Made by a program: the position numbers and the translations under genes. Under the pieces are notes generated by a model that had not been told where the DNA came from, did not search any database, and saw only the letters and a list, made by a program, of their open reading frames with translations. This document shows positions 44,799 through 56,394 of a stretch of 64,000 nt of DNA, in pieces. Source of the DNA: Stutzerimonas frequens (GTDB taxonomy: Bacteria; Pseudomonadota; Gammaproteobacteria; Pseudomonadales; Pseudomonadaceae); the NCBI RefSeq assembly GCF_024448335.1, contig NZ_JAMOHM010000017.1, positions 30,188-94,187 of the forward strand. The letters run 5' to 3'. Positions within the stretch are counted from its first letter, which is position 1. Each line of letters begins with the position of its first letter.

Positions 44799-45848
44799 AT
44801 GCACGATTGGTGGAACGAGCCATGCCACATGCTGGATGAGTCCGTACGCGCCCAGGCATTGGCGCGCCAGGATCAGTTGACCAAGCCACGTGGTGCGCTC
44901 GGCCAGCTCGAAGCCCTGGCGGTGTCGCTGGCAGCTATGCAGGGCAGCGAGCGGCCGCAGGTCGAGCGCCTGCATGTCAGCGTGTTCGCCGGCGATCACG
45001 GCGTGGTGGGAGAGGGTGTTTCGGCTTATCCGCAATCGGTGACCGGGCAGATGCTGCGCAATTTCGTCGGCGGCGGGGCTGCACTGAGCGTGTTGTCAAA
45101 GCGCCTGGGCGCGCCGCTGGAGGTGACCGACCTGGGCACGGTGGAACCGCTACAACTGGATGGCGTGAGCCATTTGCGACTCGGCCCCGGCACGGCCAAC
45201 CTGGCTCGCGAAGCGGCGATGAGTGACGAGCAAATGCGTCTGGCCCTGGCAGCCGGACGCGACAGCGCGCAGCGTGCCGCGCAAGGCTCTGCCCAGCTGT
45301 TCATCGGTGGCGAAATGGGCATCGGCAACACCACCAGCGCCAGTGCCTTGGCTGCCGTGCTGCTGCCGCGCTCGCCGTTGACCCTGGTCGGGCCGGGCAC
45401 CGGGCTCGATCTGGCCGGTGTTCGCCACAAGGTTCAGGTGATCCAGGACGCGGTTCGGCTGCACGCCGAGCATTGTGTCGCGCCGCTTGAGGCCCTGCGC
45501 CGACTGGGTGGTTTCGAGATCGCGGCGCTGGCGGGTGCCTATCTGCGCTGCGCGCAGCTGGGCATTGCGGTACTGGTCGACGGCTTTATCTGCAGCGCTG
45601 CCGCGCTCTGTGCGGTGCGGCTGAACCCGGCATGTCGGCCCTGGCTGATCTTCGCCCATCGTTCTGCCGAGCCTGGTCACCTAGCGGTCCTGGAAGCGCT
45701 CGGTGCCGTTCCGTTGCTCGATCTCGGCTTGCGCCTGGGTGAGGGCAGCGGGGCGGCGCTGGCGGTGCCCTTGTTGCAGCAGGCCTGCGCGCTGCACAAC
45801 GAAATGGCGACGTTCGCCGAAGCCGCAGTTTCGGACCGAACTGCATGA
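44799..45848 (+). CDS. cobT: Nicotinate-nucleotide--dimethylbenzimidazole phosphoribosyltransferase
   Basis: A 349-residue enzyme that makes alpha-ribazole phosphate from dimethylbenzimidazole and nicotinate mononucleotide. Motifs are [51 protein letters not shown], and the final [17 protein letters not shown] with the catalytic Glu. The ATG at 44799 is used; a TTG three bases earlier would add one residue. The stop overlaps the next gene by four bases. Confidence 0.94.
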   Translation: MHDWWNEPCHMLDESVRAQALARQDQLTKPRGALGQLEALAVSLAAMQGSERPQVERLHVSVFAGDHGVVGEGVSAYPQSVTGQMLRNFVGGGAALSVLSKRLGAPLEVTDLGTVEPLQLDGVSHLRLGPGTANLAREAAMSDEQMRLALAAGRDSAQRAAQGSAQLFIGGEMGIGNTTSASALAAVLLPRSPLTLVGPGTGLDLAGVRHKVQVIQDAVRLHAEHCVAPLEALRRLGGFEIAALAGAYLRCAQLGIAVLVDGFICSAAALCAVRLNPACRPWLIFAHRSAEPGHLAVLEALGAVPLLDLGLRLGEGSGAALAVPLLQQACALHNEMATFAEAAVSDRTA

Positions 45849-46396
45849 TTACGAGCATCGATCTGCTGCGCCATGGCGAGACCGAGCAGGGCGGTGGCTT
45901 TCGCGGCAGCCTCGACGATGCGCTGACTGAGCGTGGCTGGCAGCAGATGCGCGATGCGGTTGCTGGCGCCGGTCCCTGGGACGCGCTGGTCAGCTCGCCG
46001 CTGCAGCGCTGCGCCACCTTTGCCCGGGAGCTGGCCGCGCAGCACGGCTTGCCGCTGCAGCTGGAGCCGGACCTGCGCGAGCTGCATTTCGGCGACTGGG
46101 AAGGCCGTAGCGCCGCCGATCTGATGCAGCACAGTGCCGAGGTGCTCGGCCTGTTCTGGGCCGATCCCTACGGATTTACGCCGCCTGGCGGTGAGCCGCT
46201 GGTGCAGTTCGAGGCGCGCGTGCTGAATGCTATCGACAGCCTTCGGCAGCGCTTTGCCGGCCAGCAACTGTTGGTCATCTGTCATGCCGGCGTCATGCGC
46301 CTGCTGCTGGCGCGCGCGCGGGGCTTGCCAAGGGAGCGGCTGCTGGAGGTTGTCGTGGCCCACGGCGAACTGCTGTCGCTCTCCGTCGAGGAGTAG
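45845..46396 (+). CDS. Alpha-ribazole phosphatase-type histidine phosphatase
   Basis: A 183-residue protein of the phosphoglycerate-mutase superfamily. The catalytic motif is [11 protein letters not shown] near residue 9 and a second His lies in [12 protein letters not shown]. The [10 protein letters not shown] motif is typical of alpha-ribazole phosphatase CobC (Salmonella naming), which removes phosphate from alpha-ribazole phosphate or adenosylcobalamin phosphate. No symbol is given because cobC is used here for the decarboxylase. Overlaps cobT. Confidence 0.88.
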   Translation: MITSIDLLRHGETEQGGGFRGSLDDALTERGWQQMRDAVAGAGPWDALVSSPLQRCATFARELAAQHGLPLQLEPDLRELHFGDWEGRSAADLMQHSAEVLGLFWADPYGFTPPGGEPLVQFEARVLNAIDSLRQRFAGQQLLVICHAGVMRLLLARARGLPRERLLEVVVAHGELLSLSVEE

Positions 46397-46405
46397 GACC
46401 TGCCG

Positions 46406-47137
46406 ATGCTGCCACTATTGATCGCCCTGCAATTTCTCACCAGCCTGCCGATCCGCTTGCCGGCAATGCCGGAGCCAGAGCAGCAGGGGCGCTCATTGCT
46501 GTATTACCCGATGGTCGGTCTGTTGCTCGGCGCGTTGCTCGGTTTGGCCGCGTTTGTGCTGGATGGGGCTGCACCGCTGTTACAGGCGGTCTTGCTGCTC
46601 ACCCTCTGGGTCGCGCTGACCGGCGCCTTGCACCTCGATGGTCTGGCCGACAGCGCCGACGCCTGGCTGGGTGGCTTCGGCGACCGCGACCGCACGCTGC
46701 AGATCATGAAGGACCCGCGCAGCGGCCCGGTCGCCGTGGTGGTTCTGGTGCTTTTGCTGTTGCTTAAATTCACCGCGCTGTTGGCGTTGCTCCAGGCGCA
46801 ACAGTACTCCGCACTGTTGCTGGCGCCGGTGCTAGGGCGGGCCGCGCTGCCAGCGCTGTTTCTCTGCACGCCATACGTGCGGCCCGGCGGCCTTGGTCAT
46901 GCGCTGGCGGCGAATCTTCCACATGGCGGGGCGCGCGGCGTACTGGCACTGGTCGCGGTGGGTTGTTTGCTGTTCGGCAGCAGCGGGCTGATCGCCCTGT
47001 CTTTGGCTGCCGTGACATTCCTGCTGGCGCGTCGCGCCATGCTGCGCCGGCTCGGCGGCACCACCGGCGATACCGCCGGCGCGCTGCTGGAACTGGTGGA
47101 GTGCACGGTATTGATAGGGCTGGCGCTGCAGCTCTAG
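46406..47137 (+). CDS. cobS: Adenosylcobinamide-GDP ribazoletransferase (cobalamin synthase)
   Basis: A 243-residue inner-membrane enzyme completing cobalamin assembly. It has LIALQFLTSLPIRLP at the start, YYPMVGLLLGALLG, the conserved HLDGLADSADAWLGG with active-site acids, and DPRSGPVAVVVLVLLLLLKF. Its TAG stop is shared with the stop of the convergent LysR gene in a CTAG palindrome. Last gene of the cobalamin run, named cobV in the older Pseudomonas scheme. Confidence 0.95.
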   Translation: MLPLLIALQFLTSLPIRLPAMPEPEQQGRSLLYYPMVGLLLGALLGLAAFVLDGAAPLLQAVLLLTLWVALTGALHLDGLADSADAWLGGFGDRDRTLQIMKDPRSGPVAVVVLVLLLLLKFTALLALLQAQQYSALLLAPVLGRAALPALFLCTPYVRPGGLGHALAANLPHGGARGVLALVAVGCLLFGSSGLIALSLAAVTFLLARRAMLRRLGGTTGDTAGALLELVECTVLIGLALQL

Positions 47138-48069
47138 CGGTCGGCCACCGGTCGGCGGTCGAGCACGGGCGCATGCTGCGCCATAAGTTCGATGACCCAA
47201 TCGATGAACACGCGCAGCTTGGCGCTGACATGCCGATTCGGTGGGAATGCCAGGTACAGCGGCATTTCATCGAGCCGCCAGTCTTCCAGCAGTGGCAACA
47301 GCTCGCCGTTGGCCAGGTGCGTTCTGACCATGTACTCCGGTAGCCAGATGATGCCCAGCCCGGCCAGGCCCGCGGCCAGGCAGGCGTTGCCATCGTCCAC
47401 GGCAAGCGCATAGCGGCCGTGTACCTGAACCTGCTCATTCTGCCGCTGCATGACGTACGGTGTGGGTTTGCCGGTGCGCGCCCAGAGAAAGCCGACGACA
47501 CGGTGGTGGCTGTTTTCCAGCTCGCTCGGGTGTGTCGGCACGCCGGCGCGTTCGAGGTAGCCAGGGGCCGCGTAGACGCCAAGGCGTAGGTCGCCAACGT
47601 GGCGGGCGATCAGTGACTGGTCGGTGATTTCGCCACCGCGCACCACGCAGTCCACATTCTCCCCGATCAGATCCACCCGCCGATCATTGACGCCCATGTC
47701 CAGCTGGATGTCCGGGTACTTCGCATAAAAGGCCGGCAATGCCGGAATCAGGATCATCCGTGCCAGTGGGCTGGGGACGTCCACGCGCAAGCGTCCTCGG
47801 GGCACTGCGGCGGCGGCGGACAGGCTGGTTTCGGCGTCGTCCAGATCGGCCAGCAGCCGCAGGGCGCGCTCGTAATAGGCCGCACCGTCGGCGGTAACGT
47901 TGACCTTGCGCGTGGTGCGGTTGAGCAGCCTGACGCGAAGCCGCGCCTCGAGTTGCTGGACCTGCTGGGTGACGCTGGTCTTGCTGATGCGAAGGGTTTC
48001 GGCGGCCTTGGTGAAGCTGCCGGTTTCCACCACGCGAACGAAGGCCTGGATCGCACCGAAACGGTCCAT
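47134..48069 (-). CDS. LysR-family transcriptional regulator
   Basis: A 311-residue LysR protein with an N-terminal HTH (FTKAAETLRISKTSVTQQVQQLEARL, residues 19-44) and a C-terminal periplasmic-binding-like effector domain. The sequence MDRFGAIQAFVRVVETGSFTKAA is typical of the CrgA/DmlR-like group. It is divergent from a RidA-family gene 131 bases away, which it may regulate. Effector unknown. Confidence 0.88.
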   Translation of the reverse strand: MDRFGAIQAFVRVVETGSFTKAAETLRISKTSVTQQVQQLEARLRVRLLNRTTRKVNVTADGAAYYERALRLLADLDDAETSLSAAAAVPRGRLRVDVPSPLARMILIPALPAFYAKYPDIQLDMGVNDRRVDLIGENVDCVVRGGEITDQSLIARHVGDLRLGVYAAPGYLERAGVPTHPSELENSHHRVVGFLWARTGKPTPYVMQRQNEQVQVHGRYALAVDDGNACLAAGLAGLGIIWLPEYMVRTHLANGELLPLLEDWRLDEMPLYLAFPPNRHVSAKLRVFIDWVIELMAQHAPVLDRRPVADR

Positions 48070-48200
48070 CTGAACTCCCGCGGATTGTTTGGATTACGCA
48101 AATAGTGTTGAGCGACCTGGCGCGTTTATCCAGTGCTTTGCGACTTCTACAGTGAGGCCTTCATTCAACGGGTCGCTCCGACCCTTATTGGAGGTTGCAC

Positions 48201-48605
48201 ATGACACCGCGTGACGTTGTTTTTCCGCCTGGCCGCCAGGCGCTCTACGAGCGCAATCGTTATTCCCCGGCCATCCGTGCCAATGGCTTGCTGTTCGTCT
48301 CCGGCCAGGTCGGCAGCCGCGAGGACGGCTCACCCGAACCGGAGCTGGAGGCGCAGGTTCGGCGCGCGTTCGATAACCTGAACGCGATCCTGCAGGCAGC
48401 GGGTTGTACGTTCGCCGATGTCATCGACGTCACCGTGTTCATGGTCGATCCGCAAGCGATCTTCGAGCGGGTCTGGAGCGTCGTGCCCGAGTACTGGGGC
48501 GCTGCGCCGCATCCGACGCTGACGGCCGTTGGGGTCACCTGGCTTTACGGCTTCCAGTTCGAGATCAAGGTGATCGCCAAGCTGCCGGAGCCGACCGAGG
48601 CTTGA
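48201..48605 (+). CDS. RidA family protein
   Basis: A 134-residue Rid/YjgF protein. The typical segments RYSPAIRANGLLFVSGQVG, QVRRAFDNLNAILQAAG and the C-terminal VIDVTVFMVD are visible. The Arg of canonical RidA (in VECVAR) is not evident here, so it may belong to a Rid1-7 subfamily rather than the 2-iminopropanoate deaminase itself. The ATG has a GGAGG six bases upstream. Divergent from the LysR gene. Confidence 0.83.
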   Translation: MTPRDVVFPPGRQALYERNRYSPAIRANGLLFVSGQVGSREDGSPEPELEAQVRRAFDNLNAILQAAGCTFADVIDVTVFMVDPQAIFERVWSVVPEYWGAAPHPTLTAVGVTWLYGFQFEIKVIAKLPEPTEA

Positions 48606-48611
48606 CTCGCC

Positions 48612-49709
48612 TCAGCCCAGCAGCGCCACCGTCTTGATCTGCGCCCAAAGCGCCTGACCGGGCGTAATGGCCAGCTGATCGGCCGAGCGCCGGGTGATGC
48701 GTGCCAGCAGCGGCGTGCCGCCGGCATCGAGGCGGATCAGTATGTGGGCCGGCGTATCGGCCGCGACCATCGTCTCGACCCGAGCGGGGAGTAGGTTGGT
48801 GATGCTGCTGCCTTCGGCGCGTTGCAGCGCCAGGCTCACGTCGCGGGCATGCACACGAAAGCGCAGACGCTGGCCCAGGGCTTCCGGGCGCTGCGAGACC
48901 AGCACTTCGCCGCCGGGAAAGGTCAGCCGGGTGAGGTGGTAGTGCGCGTCGTGGCCGGCGATTTCGCCTTCCACCACCACGCCGGCGTCCTCGCTGAAGG
49001 CGGTCGGCAGGTCAAGCCGAGCCAGGGTTTCGCGCAGTTCGCCCTGGGCGATGGCGCGACCCTGTTCCAGCAGCACCACGTGATCGGCCAACCGCGCCAC
49101 TTCGTCCGGCGAGTGGCTGACGTAGAGCACAGGGATATCCAGCTCGTCGTGCAGGCGTTCCAGATAAGGCAGGATCTCGCTCTTGCGCTTGAGGTCGAGC
49201 GCGGCCAGCGGTTCGTCCATCAGCAGCAGGCGCGGGCTGGTCAGCAGTGCACGGGCGATGCCGACGCGCTGGCGTTCACCGCCGGAAAGGCGATCCGGCA
49301 TGCGCTCCAGCAGATGGTCGATGCCCAGCAGTTCCACCGCTTGCTCCAGCACTACACGGCGCTGCGCTGCCGCCACTCGGCGCATGCCGAATTCCAGATT
49401 ACGTCGCACCGACAGGTGGGCGAACAGGTTGGCGTCTTGGAACACATAGCCGATGGCGCGACGGTGCGGTGGCACGAACAGGTTTTGCGCGCTGTTCTGC
49501 CAGCGTTCGCCGTTGACGGTCAGTTGCCCGTCGCTGACGCGCTCGAGTCCGGCCACACAGCGCAATAAGGTGGTTTTGCCCGAACCTGAGTGGCCGAACA
49601 ACGCGGTCACCCCCCGGCCGGGCAATTGCAGATCGACATCCAGGCTGAAGTCGGCATAGTCGAGGCGAAAGCGTGCCTGGATTCCGCTGTTGGTTGCAGC
49701 GTCGCTCAT
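48612..49709 (-). CDS. modC: Molybdate ABC transporter ATP-binding protein
   Basis: A 365-residue ATPase: Walker [13 protein letters not shown] near residue 35, [15 protein letters not shown] signature, and [12 protein letters not shown]alker B. A C-terminal molbindin-like domain follows (about residues 290-365, [23 protein letters not shown]), as is usual for ModC. The ATG at 49709 overlaps the modB stop by three bases. It powers molybdate uptake, which fits the need of nap for molybdenum. Confidence 0.94.
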   Translation of the reverse strand: MSDAATNSGIQARFRLDYADFSLDVDLQLPGRGVTALFGHSGSGKTTLLRCVAGLERVSDGQLTVNGERWQNSAQNLFVPPHRRAIGYVFQDANLFAHLSVRRNLEFGMRRVAAAQRRVVLEQAVELLGIDHLLERMPDRLSGGERQRVGIARALLTSPRLLLMDEPLAALDLKRKSEILPYLERLHDELDIPVLYVSHSPDEVARLADHVVLLEQGRAIAQGELRETLARLDLPTAFSEDAGVVVEGEIAGHDAHYHLTRLTFPGGEVLVSQRPEALGQRLRFRVHARDVSLALQRAEGSSITNLLPARVETMVAADTPAHILIRLDAGGTPLLARITRRSADQLAITPGQALWAQIKTVALLG

Positions 49710-50386
49710 CCGCGCCACCCTTGCTTCAACCGGCTGCCATAAAGCACCAGCAGCACCAGGAAGGAGAACAGCAGCATGCCGCCAGCCAGCCAGTGCGCCT
49801 GGGCGTACTCCATGGCCTCGACATGATCGTAGATCTGCACCGACACCACGCGTGTCTGGCCCGGAATGTTGCCGCCGATCATCAGCACCACGCCGAACTC
49901 GCCGACGGTATGGGCGAAACCGAGGATGCTGGCGGTGATGAAACCGGGGCGGGCGAGTGGCAACACCACGCTAAAGAAGGTGTCCCAGGGGCCGGCGCGC
50001 AGCGTGGCGGCGGCTTCCAGCGGGCGCTCGCCAATAGCCTCGAAGGCGTTCTGCAAGGGCTGCACCACGAACGGCAGCGAGTAGAACACCGAACCGACCA
50101 CCAATCCGGCAAAAGTGAAGGGCAGGGTGCCCAGGCCAAGACTCTGGGTGAACTGGCCGATGAAGCCATTGGGCCCCATGGCCACCAGCAGGTAGAAGCC
50201 AAGCACCGTCGGCGGCAGCACCAGCGGCAGTGCGACCACGGCCCCGATCGGGCCCTTCATGCGCGAGGTGGTGCGTGCCAGCCACCAAGCAATGGGCGTG
50301 CCGACCAGCAGCAGGATCAGCGTGGTCACGCTGGCCAGTTTGAAGGTCAGCCAGATTGCTGCCAAGTCGACGCTGTCCAGCGGCAT
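49706..50386 (-). CDS. modB: Molybdate ABC transporter permease
   Basis: A 226-residue inner-membrane permease with five or six hydrophobic segments. The EAA-loop motif [25 protein letters not shown] is conserved. The opening [32 protein letters not shown] matches ModB. It forms the channel of ModABC. Only four bases separate its start from the modA stop, and its stop overlaps modC. Confidence 0.94.
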   Translation of the reverse strand: MPLDSVDLAAIWLTFKLASVTTLILLLVGTPIAWWLARTTSRMKGPIGAVVALPLVLPPTVLGFYLLVAMGPNGFIGQFTQSLGLGTLPFTFAGLVVGSVFYSLPFVVQPLQNAFEAIGERPLEAAATLRAGPWDTFFSVVLPLARPGFITASILGFAHTVGEFGVVLMIGGNIPGQTRVVSVQIYDHVEAMEYAQAHWLAGGMLLFSFLVLLVLYGSRLKQGWRG

Positions 50387-50390
50387 GTTG

Positions 50391-51846
<1,456 letters not shown>

Positions 51847-51850
51847 AAAC

Positions 51851-51881
51851 AAAAAGCCCCGGCGGACCGGGGCTTTTTCGT
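51851..51881. terminator. Bidirectional terminator
   Basis: AAAAAGCCCCGG-cgga-CCGGGGCTTTTTCG: a seven-base GC stem with A- and T-runs on either side, between the convergent GPx-like and FadL-like genes. Confidence 0.9.
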
Positions 51882-51893
51882 TCTTTCGCTACA

Positions 51894-53183
51894 TCAGAAA
51901 CGGTAGCTCAGAGCAGCGCCAAAGCCGTGGGCGCTGTTTTCATACGTGGCGTTGTAGATGCCCTTGGACGGGTGCTCGCGGCGAACCTTTGTATCTTCTT
52001 CCCATAGGTAGGAATAAGCGAGGTCGACAGTAATATCGTCGGTTGGGTGCCAGCCCAGGCCGAAGCTCACCGCAGTACGGTCTCCGGAGGGGATGCGTGG
52101 CGAACGATCAACGTTGTTGGTCGGGCTCTGGTCAAATGCCAAGCCAGTGCGCAGAGTCCACTCGCGATTCAGCTTGTACGCGGCGCCGAGCGCATAGGAC
52201 CAAGTGTCATGCCATTCCTGATCTTCGACGATCGGGTTGAGCGGACCGGAAGGAAGTCCTTCGTTTTCGATAATGATCGCTTCGAAGCGGCTCCAGCGAG
52301 TCAGCATGGCGCCGGCGTATAGCGTCCACTGGTCGTTGAGCTCGTGTGTGACGGAGAGGTCAATTGACTCGGGGGTGGTCAGGTCCAGCGAGGCATCATA
52401 CTTTCCGGCGATGCCGAGTTGGTTGAAGCCTTCTTTGAGTTCGGTATCGCCCTCAAGTGTGTATTCAACCTTGGAGTGGTAAGTCAGGCCCATACGGGTG
52501 TGGGGAGTGAACTCGTACAGGATGCCGGCATTGAAGCCCACGGCAGTGTCGTCACCCTTAACCTTGACCCGGCCGTCATTAAAGGTTGGGCTCAATGGGT
52601 TAATTGTTGCGCTTTGCAGCTCTCCATCGATGCGGTTAATCGTGGGGCCGAAGCCGACAGACAGCTTTTCATTAAAGCGGTAGCTGACGGTGGGCTGCAC
52701 CGTGATCACGCGCACTTCGCTGTAATCACCGTGATAGCGACCCTGAAAGCCGCTTTCGTAGTCGGTTATCAGGCCGAACGGTACGTATAAGCCCACGCCA
52801 ACTGCCCATTTGTCATCAATCGGCTTGACGTAATAACCCATCGGTACGGCAGTAAAGGGAACCATGTCTCCGTCGTTGCTGCCACCTACCGGGGCACGAA
52901 GACCACCTGCGCCTTGTGGTGTGAATGCGGAGTTGTCGCTGATATCGGTCTTCGCATGGATCGCCGCCATACCGAAGCTGACTTCCTCACGCTTCAGGCG
53001 GGACATGCCGGCAGGGTTGCCGAACAGGGTGGTGGCGTCGTCGGCGGAAGATGAGCGACCTGCAAAGGAGGTGCCCATGCCGCTGATGCTTTGTTCGTTG
53101 AGGGCAAAACCGGCGGCCATTGCCTGGCTGGACAAGGCGCCTACGGCTACCGCGAGCGCGGTCTTCAACCATGTTGTTTTCAT
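51894..53183 (-). CDS. FadL/TodX-family outer-membrane transporter
   Basis: A 429-residue outer-membrane protein with a signal peptide (MKTTWLKTALAVAVGALSSQ... ending AMA). The mature N terminus GFALNEQSISGMGTSFAG with SADDATTLFGNPAGMSRL is the FadL-family hatch-region signature. The protein ends FGAALSYRF with a terminal aromatic, as in barrel proteins. It should import hydrophobic compounds such as long-chain fatty acids. The local region is somewhat lower in GC than its neighbours. Start 53183 is chosen for the signal peptide. Confidence 0.9.
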   Translation of the reverse strand: MKTTWLKTALAVAVGALSSQAMAAGFALNEQSISGMGTSFAGRSSSADDATTLFGNPAGMSRLKREEVSFGMAAIHAKTDISDNSAFTPQGAGGLRAPVGGSNDGDMVPFTAVPMGYYVKPIDDKWAVGVGLYVPFGLITDYESGFQGRYHGDYSEVRVITVQPTVSYRFNEKLSVGFGPTINRIDGELQSATINPLSPTFNDGRVKVKGDDTAVGFNAGILYEFTPHTRMGLTYHSKVEYTLEGDTELKEGFNQLGIAGKYDASLDLTTPESIDLSVTHELNDQWTLYAGAMLTRWSRFEAIIIENEGLPSGPLNPIVEDQEWHDTWSYALGAAYKLNREWTLRTGLAFDQSPTNNVDRSPRIPSGDRTAVSFGLGWHPTDDITVDLAYSYLWEEDTKVRREHPSKGIYNATYENSAHGFGAALSYRF

Positions 53184-53378
53184 TGTTGTACTACTCCGGG
53201 ATAAAAGCGGGTCGGAACCTAGCAACTTTCTCCGACAGGTAGCAAGACAATGAATTGCAATTTTTCGTAAAGATGGCGACTAACGGTCGTGAAAACAAAT
53301 GTAACTTCGGTAAAACCGCCGAGGCGCATTGTGACCCGTCAGCCACGCTGCGCCCTCGGCACCGCGTGGCTGCAGCGA

Positions 53379-54224
53379 TTAGGCGCGAGGCCGCCGTGCA
53401 TCGGTGATCCACTCGCTCCAGGAACCGGGGTAGAGCCTCCCCAGCGGGTAGCCGGCCAGACAGAGGGCAAACAGGTTGTGGCAGGCGGTCACACCGGAGC
53501 CGCAATAGGCGACGGCGCTTTGCGGCGGCTTGTTGTCCAGCAGCGAGTCGAAGCGCGTACGCAACTGGTCGATTGGGAGGAACCGGCCATCGCTGCGAAG
53601 GTTTTCGGTAAACGGCACGCAGATGGCATTGGGGATGTGCCCGGCGATCGGGTCGATGGGTTCGACTTCGCCGAGAAAACGGGGCAGGGCGCGGGCGTCG
53701 AGCAGCGCCAGCTGCGGATCGTCCAGGTGCTTCTGAAGGCCAGCGGCGTCGATGATCAGGCTGCCGTCGGCGCGTCCGCTAAAGGTGCCGGTCTCACCAT
53801 CCGGGATTGCTTCACTCATCGGTAGACCGGCTTCGCGCCACGCCTTGAGGCCGCCGTCGAGCAGATAGACGCCGTCGCGTTTGCCGAGCCAGAGCAGCAG
53901 CCACCATGCCCGCGCGGCGAAGGCGCCGGGGCCGTCGTCGTACAGCACCACTTCGCTGTCGTCATCGAGGCCCCATTGGCGAAAGCGTGCCGCCAGCCCT
54001 TCCGGTTCCGGCAGTGGATGGCGACCGGTGACGCCAGGGGTGACCGGGCCAGATAGGTCCTTTTCCAGGTCGGCGAACCTGGCGCCGGGAACATGGCCTT
54101 GGCGGTAGCTGCGCTCGCCGTAGGTGGAATCTTCCAGGGCGAAGCGGCAATCGAGAATGCGCAGCGCGGGATCGTCCAGGCGCCGGGCCAGTTGCTCGGC
54201 TGTGATGAGTTGTGCAAGTGGCAT
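53379..54224 (-). CDS. Tandem rhodanese-domain sulfurtransferase
   Basis: A 281-residue two-domain rhodanese. The first domain has ILDCRFALEDSTYGERSYRQGHVPGA and the second contains LLDARALPRFLGEVEPIDPIAGHIPNA and the catalytic Cys in VAYCGSGVTACHN. The architecture fits thiosulfate or 3-mercaptopyruvate sulfurtransferases; the loop CGSGVTA resembles the mercaptopyruvate type. The start MPLAQLITAEQLA at 54224 is used. Confidence 0.9.
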   Translation of the reverse strand: MPLAQLITAEQLARRLDDPALRILDCRFALEDSTYGERSYRQGHVPGARFADLEKDLSGPVTPGVTGRHPLPEPEGLAARFRQWGLDDDSEVVLYDDGPGAFAARAWWLLLWLGKRDGVYLLDGGLKAWREAGLPMSEAIPDGETGTFSGRADGSLIIDAAGLQKHLDDPQLALLDARALPRFLGEVEPIDPIAGHIPNAICVPFTENLRSDGRFLPIDQLRTRFDSLLDNKPPQSAVAYCGSGVTACHNLFALCLAGYPLGRLYPGSWSEWITDARRPRA

Positions 54225-54360
54225 CGTACGCCTCCGGGGAAACATCGCTAAACACTACCAGCGTGCGCGCCGGCCATGAATGCCCGGCCGGTCGGATGCT
54301 CGATATATACTGCGCGCCTCGTTCGGCCGCGCGCCGGTCGTCAGCCGAAAAGGAGGCCGT

Positions 54361-55485
54361 GTGGCCATCGAAACTCAATGGGTCGTGGATGATGCACATC
54401 TGGCCCACCTCTGCGCCGAATGGCGCCAACTGCCATTTGTGGCGGTGGACACCGAATTCATGAGGGTGGACACCTTTTATCCCATCGCCGGGCTGGTGCA
54501 GGTCGGTGACGGGCGGCGCGCCTATCTGATCGACCCGCTGGCGGTGCGCGATTGGCGTCCGTTTGCCACACTGCTGGACGATGCAGCTGTGGTAAAGGTG
54601 CTGCATGCCTGCAGCGAGGACCTCGAAGTATTGCTGCGCCTGACCGGCAGTCTGCCGCAGCCGCTGTTCGATACCCAGTTGGCCGCCGGCTACCTGAACA
54701 TCGGCTTTTCCATGGGCTATTCGCGGTTGGTCCAGGCCGTGCTTGGCATCGAACTGCCCAAGGGCGAAACGCGCTCGGACTGGCTGCAGCGGCCGCTGAG
54801 CGAGATGCAGGTGCGCTACGCCGCCGAGGATGCGCAGCACCTGGCCGAACTCTACGAAGCGCTGCTGCCGAAGCTGTCGGACGACAAGCGAGCCTGGGTG
54901 CTGGAGGACGGTGCCGAGCTGGTCGCCAACCTGCAGCGCGAATCCGACCCGGAGCAGGCCTATCGAGAGGTCAAGCAGGCCTGGCGCCTCAAGCCTCAAC
55001 AGCTGGCCGTGCTCAAGGTGCTGACCGCCTGGCGTGAGCGCCAGGCCCGAGCGCGCAACCAGCCGCGCAATCGCGTGTTGCGCGAGGCCAGTCTGTGGCC
55101 GCTGGCGCGTACCCAGCCGCGCGATCTGGTTACGCTGGCGCGCATCGATGAGATGCATCCGCGCACCGTACGCCAGGATGGTGAAGCCTTGCTGGCGATG
55201 ATCCGCGAGGCTGCCGCGACGCCCGAACAGGATTGGCCGGCGGCGCTGCCGGAGCCGTTGCCGCTGGAAGTTTCCGGCGTGTTGAAGAAGTTGCGGGCGG
55301 TCGGCCAGCGCGAGGCGAAGGCGCTGGATATCGCGCCGGAGCTGATGCTGCGCAAGAAGACCCTGGAGGCACTGCTGAAAAGCGGTTACCCCGACGGCCC
55401 TTATCAACTGCCCGATTCGCTGCGCGGCTGGCGCCGCGAGCGGATGGGGCAGGCCCTGCTGGATGTTCTGGAAAAACGCTCATGA
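54361..55485 (+). CDS. rnd: Ribonuclease D
   Basis: A 374-residue 3'-5' exonuclease for tRNA maturation. The DEDD motifs are visible: FVAVDTEF (Exo I), [11 protein letters not shown] (Exo II) and [15 protein letters not shown] (Exo III). An HRDC domain follows ([23 protein letters not shown]...). The start is a GTG at 54361 with a strong AAGGAGG upstream. Its stop overlaps the YcgL gene by four bases. Confidence 0.95.
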   Translation: MAIETQWVVDDAHLAHLCAEWRQLPFVAVDTEFMRVDTFYPIAGLVQVGDGRRAYLIDPLAVRDWRPFATLLDDAAVVKVLHACSEDLEVLLRLTGSLPQPLFDTQLAAGYLNIGFSMGYSRLVQAVLGIELPKGETRSDWLQRPLSEMQVRYAAEDAQHLAELYEALLPKLSDDKRAWVLEDGAELVANLQRESDPEQAYREVKQAWRLKPQQLAVLKVLTAWRERQARARNQPRNRVLREASLWPLARTQPRDLVTLARIDEMHPRTVRQDGEALLAMIREAAATPEQDWPAALPEPLPLEVSGVLKKLRAVGQREAKALDIAPELMLRKKTLEALLKSGYPDGPYQLPDSLRGWRRERMGQALLDVLEKRS

Positions 55486-55775
55486 AACTCATCTGTTCCA
55501 TTTACAAGAGCCCCCGCAAGGACGGCATGTACCTCTACGTCGACAAGCGCGATGCACTCAAACGCGTGCCCGAGGGCTTGCTCGCCGCGTTTGGCGCACC
55601 GCAGCTGGCGTTCGAGCTGGTGCTGACCCCGGAGCGCCAGCTGGCACGCGAGGACATCAACAAGGTGCTCGCCAACATCGAGGCGCAGGGCTATCACCTG
55701 CAGATGCCGCCGGCAGAGGACGAATACATCGAGCACCTCCCCGAGGAACTGCTGCGCATGAACGATCCCATGTGA
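55482..55775 (+). CDS. YcgL domain protein
   Basis: A 97-residue protein of the YcgL family, opening [20 protein letters not shown], with [24 protein letters not shown] near the end. Function is unknown, but the fold is known and the gene is almost always next to rnd. The ATG overlaps the rnd stop. Confidence 0.92.
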   Translation: MKLICSIYKSPRKDGMYLYVDKRDALKRVPEGLLAAFGAPQLAFELVLTPERQLAREDINKVLANIEAQGYHLQMPPAEDEYIEHLPEELLRMNDPM

Positions 55776-55865
55776 CGGTGGCCGGCCAAGCATGACCGAG
55801 GGCAAGGTCATGCTGGTGGATCGGACTATTCTGAAGCTGTCCACATATGCATAGGGAGACAGCTC

Positions 55866-56273
55866 ATGAAAATGCGTTCCTGGATTCTCGGTTCGATCCT
55901 TGCCGGTCTGGCGATGTCTGCCAGTGCTCAGCCCGCGCCGGCCTACGACAACGAAGCCTGGCAGCAGCACTGGCAGAAGATGCAGGAATATCGTCAGGCC
56001 TGGCAGGCGGCTAAGACGCCGGAGGAGCGGCAGAAGCTGCGCGACGAGCACTGGCAGAGCATGCAGTCGACCATGGGCACCATGGGTGGCTGCCCGATGG
56101 GCGGCCCGGGCGCCGGGATGGGCAAGCAGGGCGGTAAGCCGATGGCCGGCGCTATGGGTGGCGGCCGCATGATGGGCGCGTCGTCCAAGGAGATGCTCGA
56201 TATGCGCATCCAGCACCTGGAACAGATGCTCGAGCAGATGCGCAGCCACCGCGACATGCTCGACAAACAGTGA
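55866..56273 (+). CDS. Met/Gly-rich periplasmic protein, hypothetical
   Basis: A 135-residue exported protein that I do not recognise. A signal peptide (MKMRSWILGSILAGLAMSASA) precedes an alpha-helical segment with many Gln and Trp (NEAWQQHWQKMQEYRQAWQ), then a Gly- and Met-rich linker (MGGCPMGGPGAGMGK, MAGAMGGGRMMG), and a final amphipathic helix (EMLDMRIQHLEQMLEQMRS). Strong GGGAGA ribosome site. Methionine clusters suggest metal (copper) binding or a redox role, which is an inference. Confidence 0.75.
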   Translation: MKMRSWILGSILAGLAMSASAQPAPAYDNEAWQQHWQKMQEYRQAWQAAKTPEERQKLRDEHWQSMQSTMGTMGGCPMGGPGAGMGKQGGKPMAGAMGGGRMMGASSKEMLDMRIQHLEQMLEQMRSHRDMLDKQ

Positions 56274-56394
56274 TCGGTCTGTGGGCGCCCGCTCCGGCCG
56301 GCGGCCACGGAGCGGGCGGCGCATCCGCCTGCCGGCTATTGGCCGGATATCCGGCAATGGCTAGACTTGCCGCTTTTTCCCGGTAGTGACAGTG

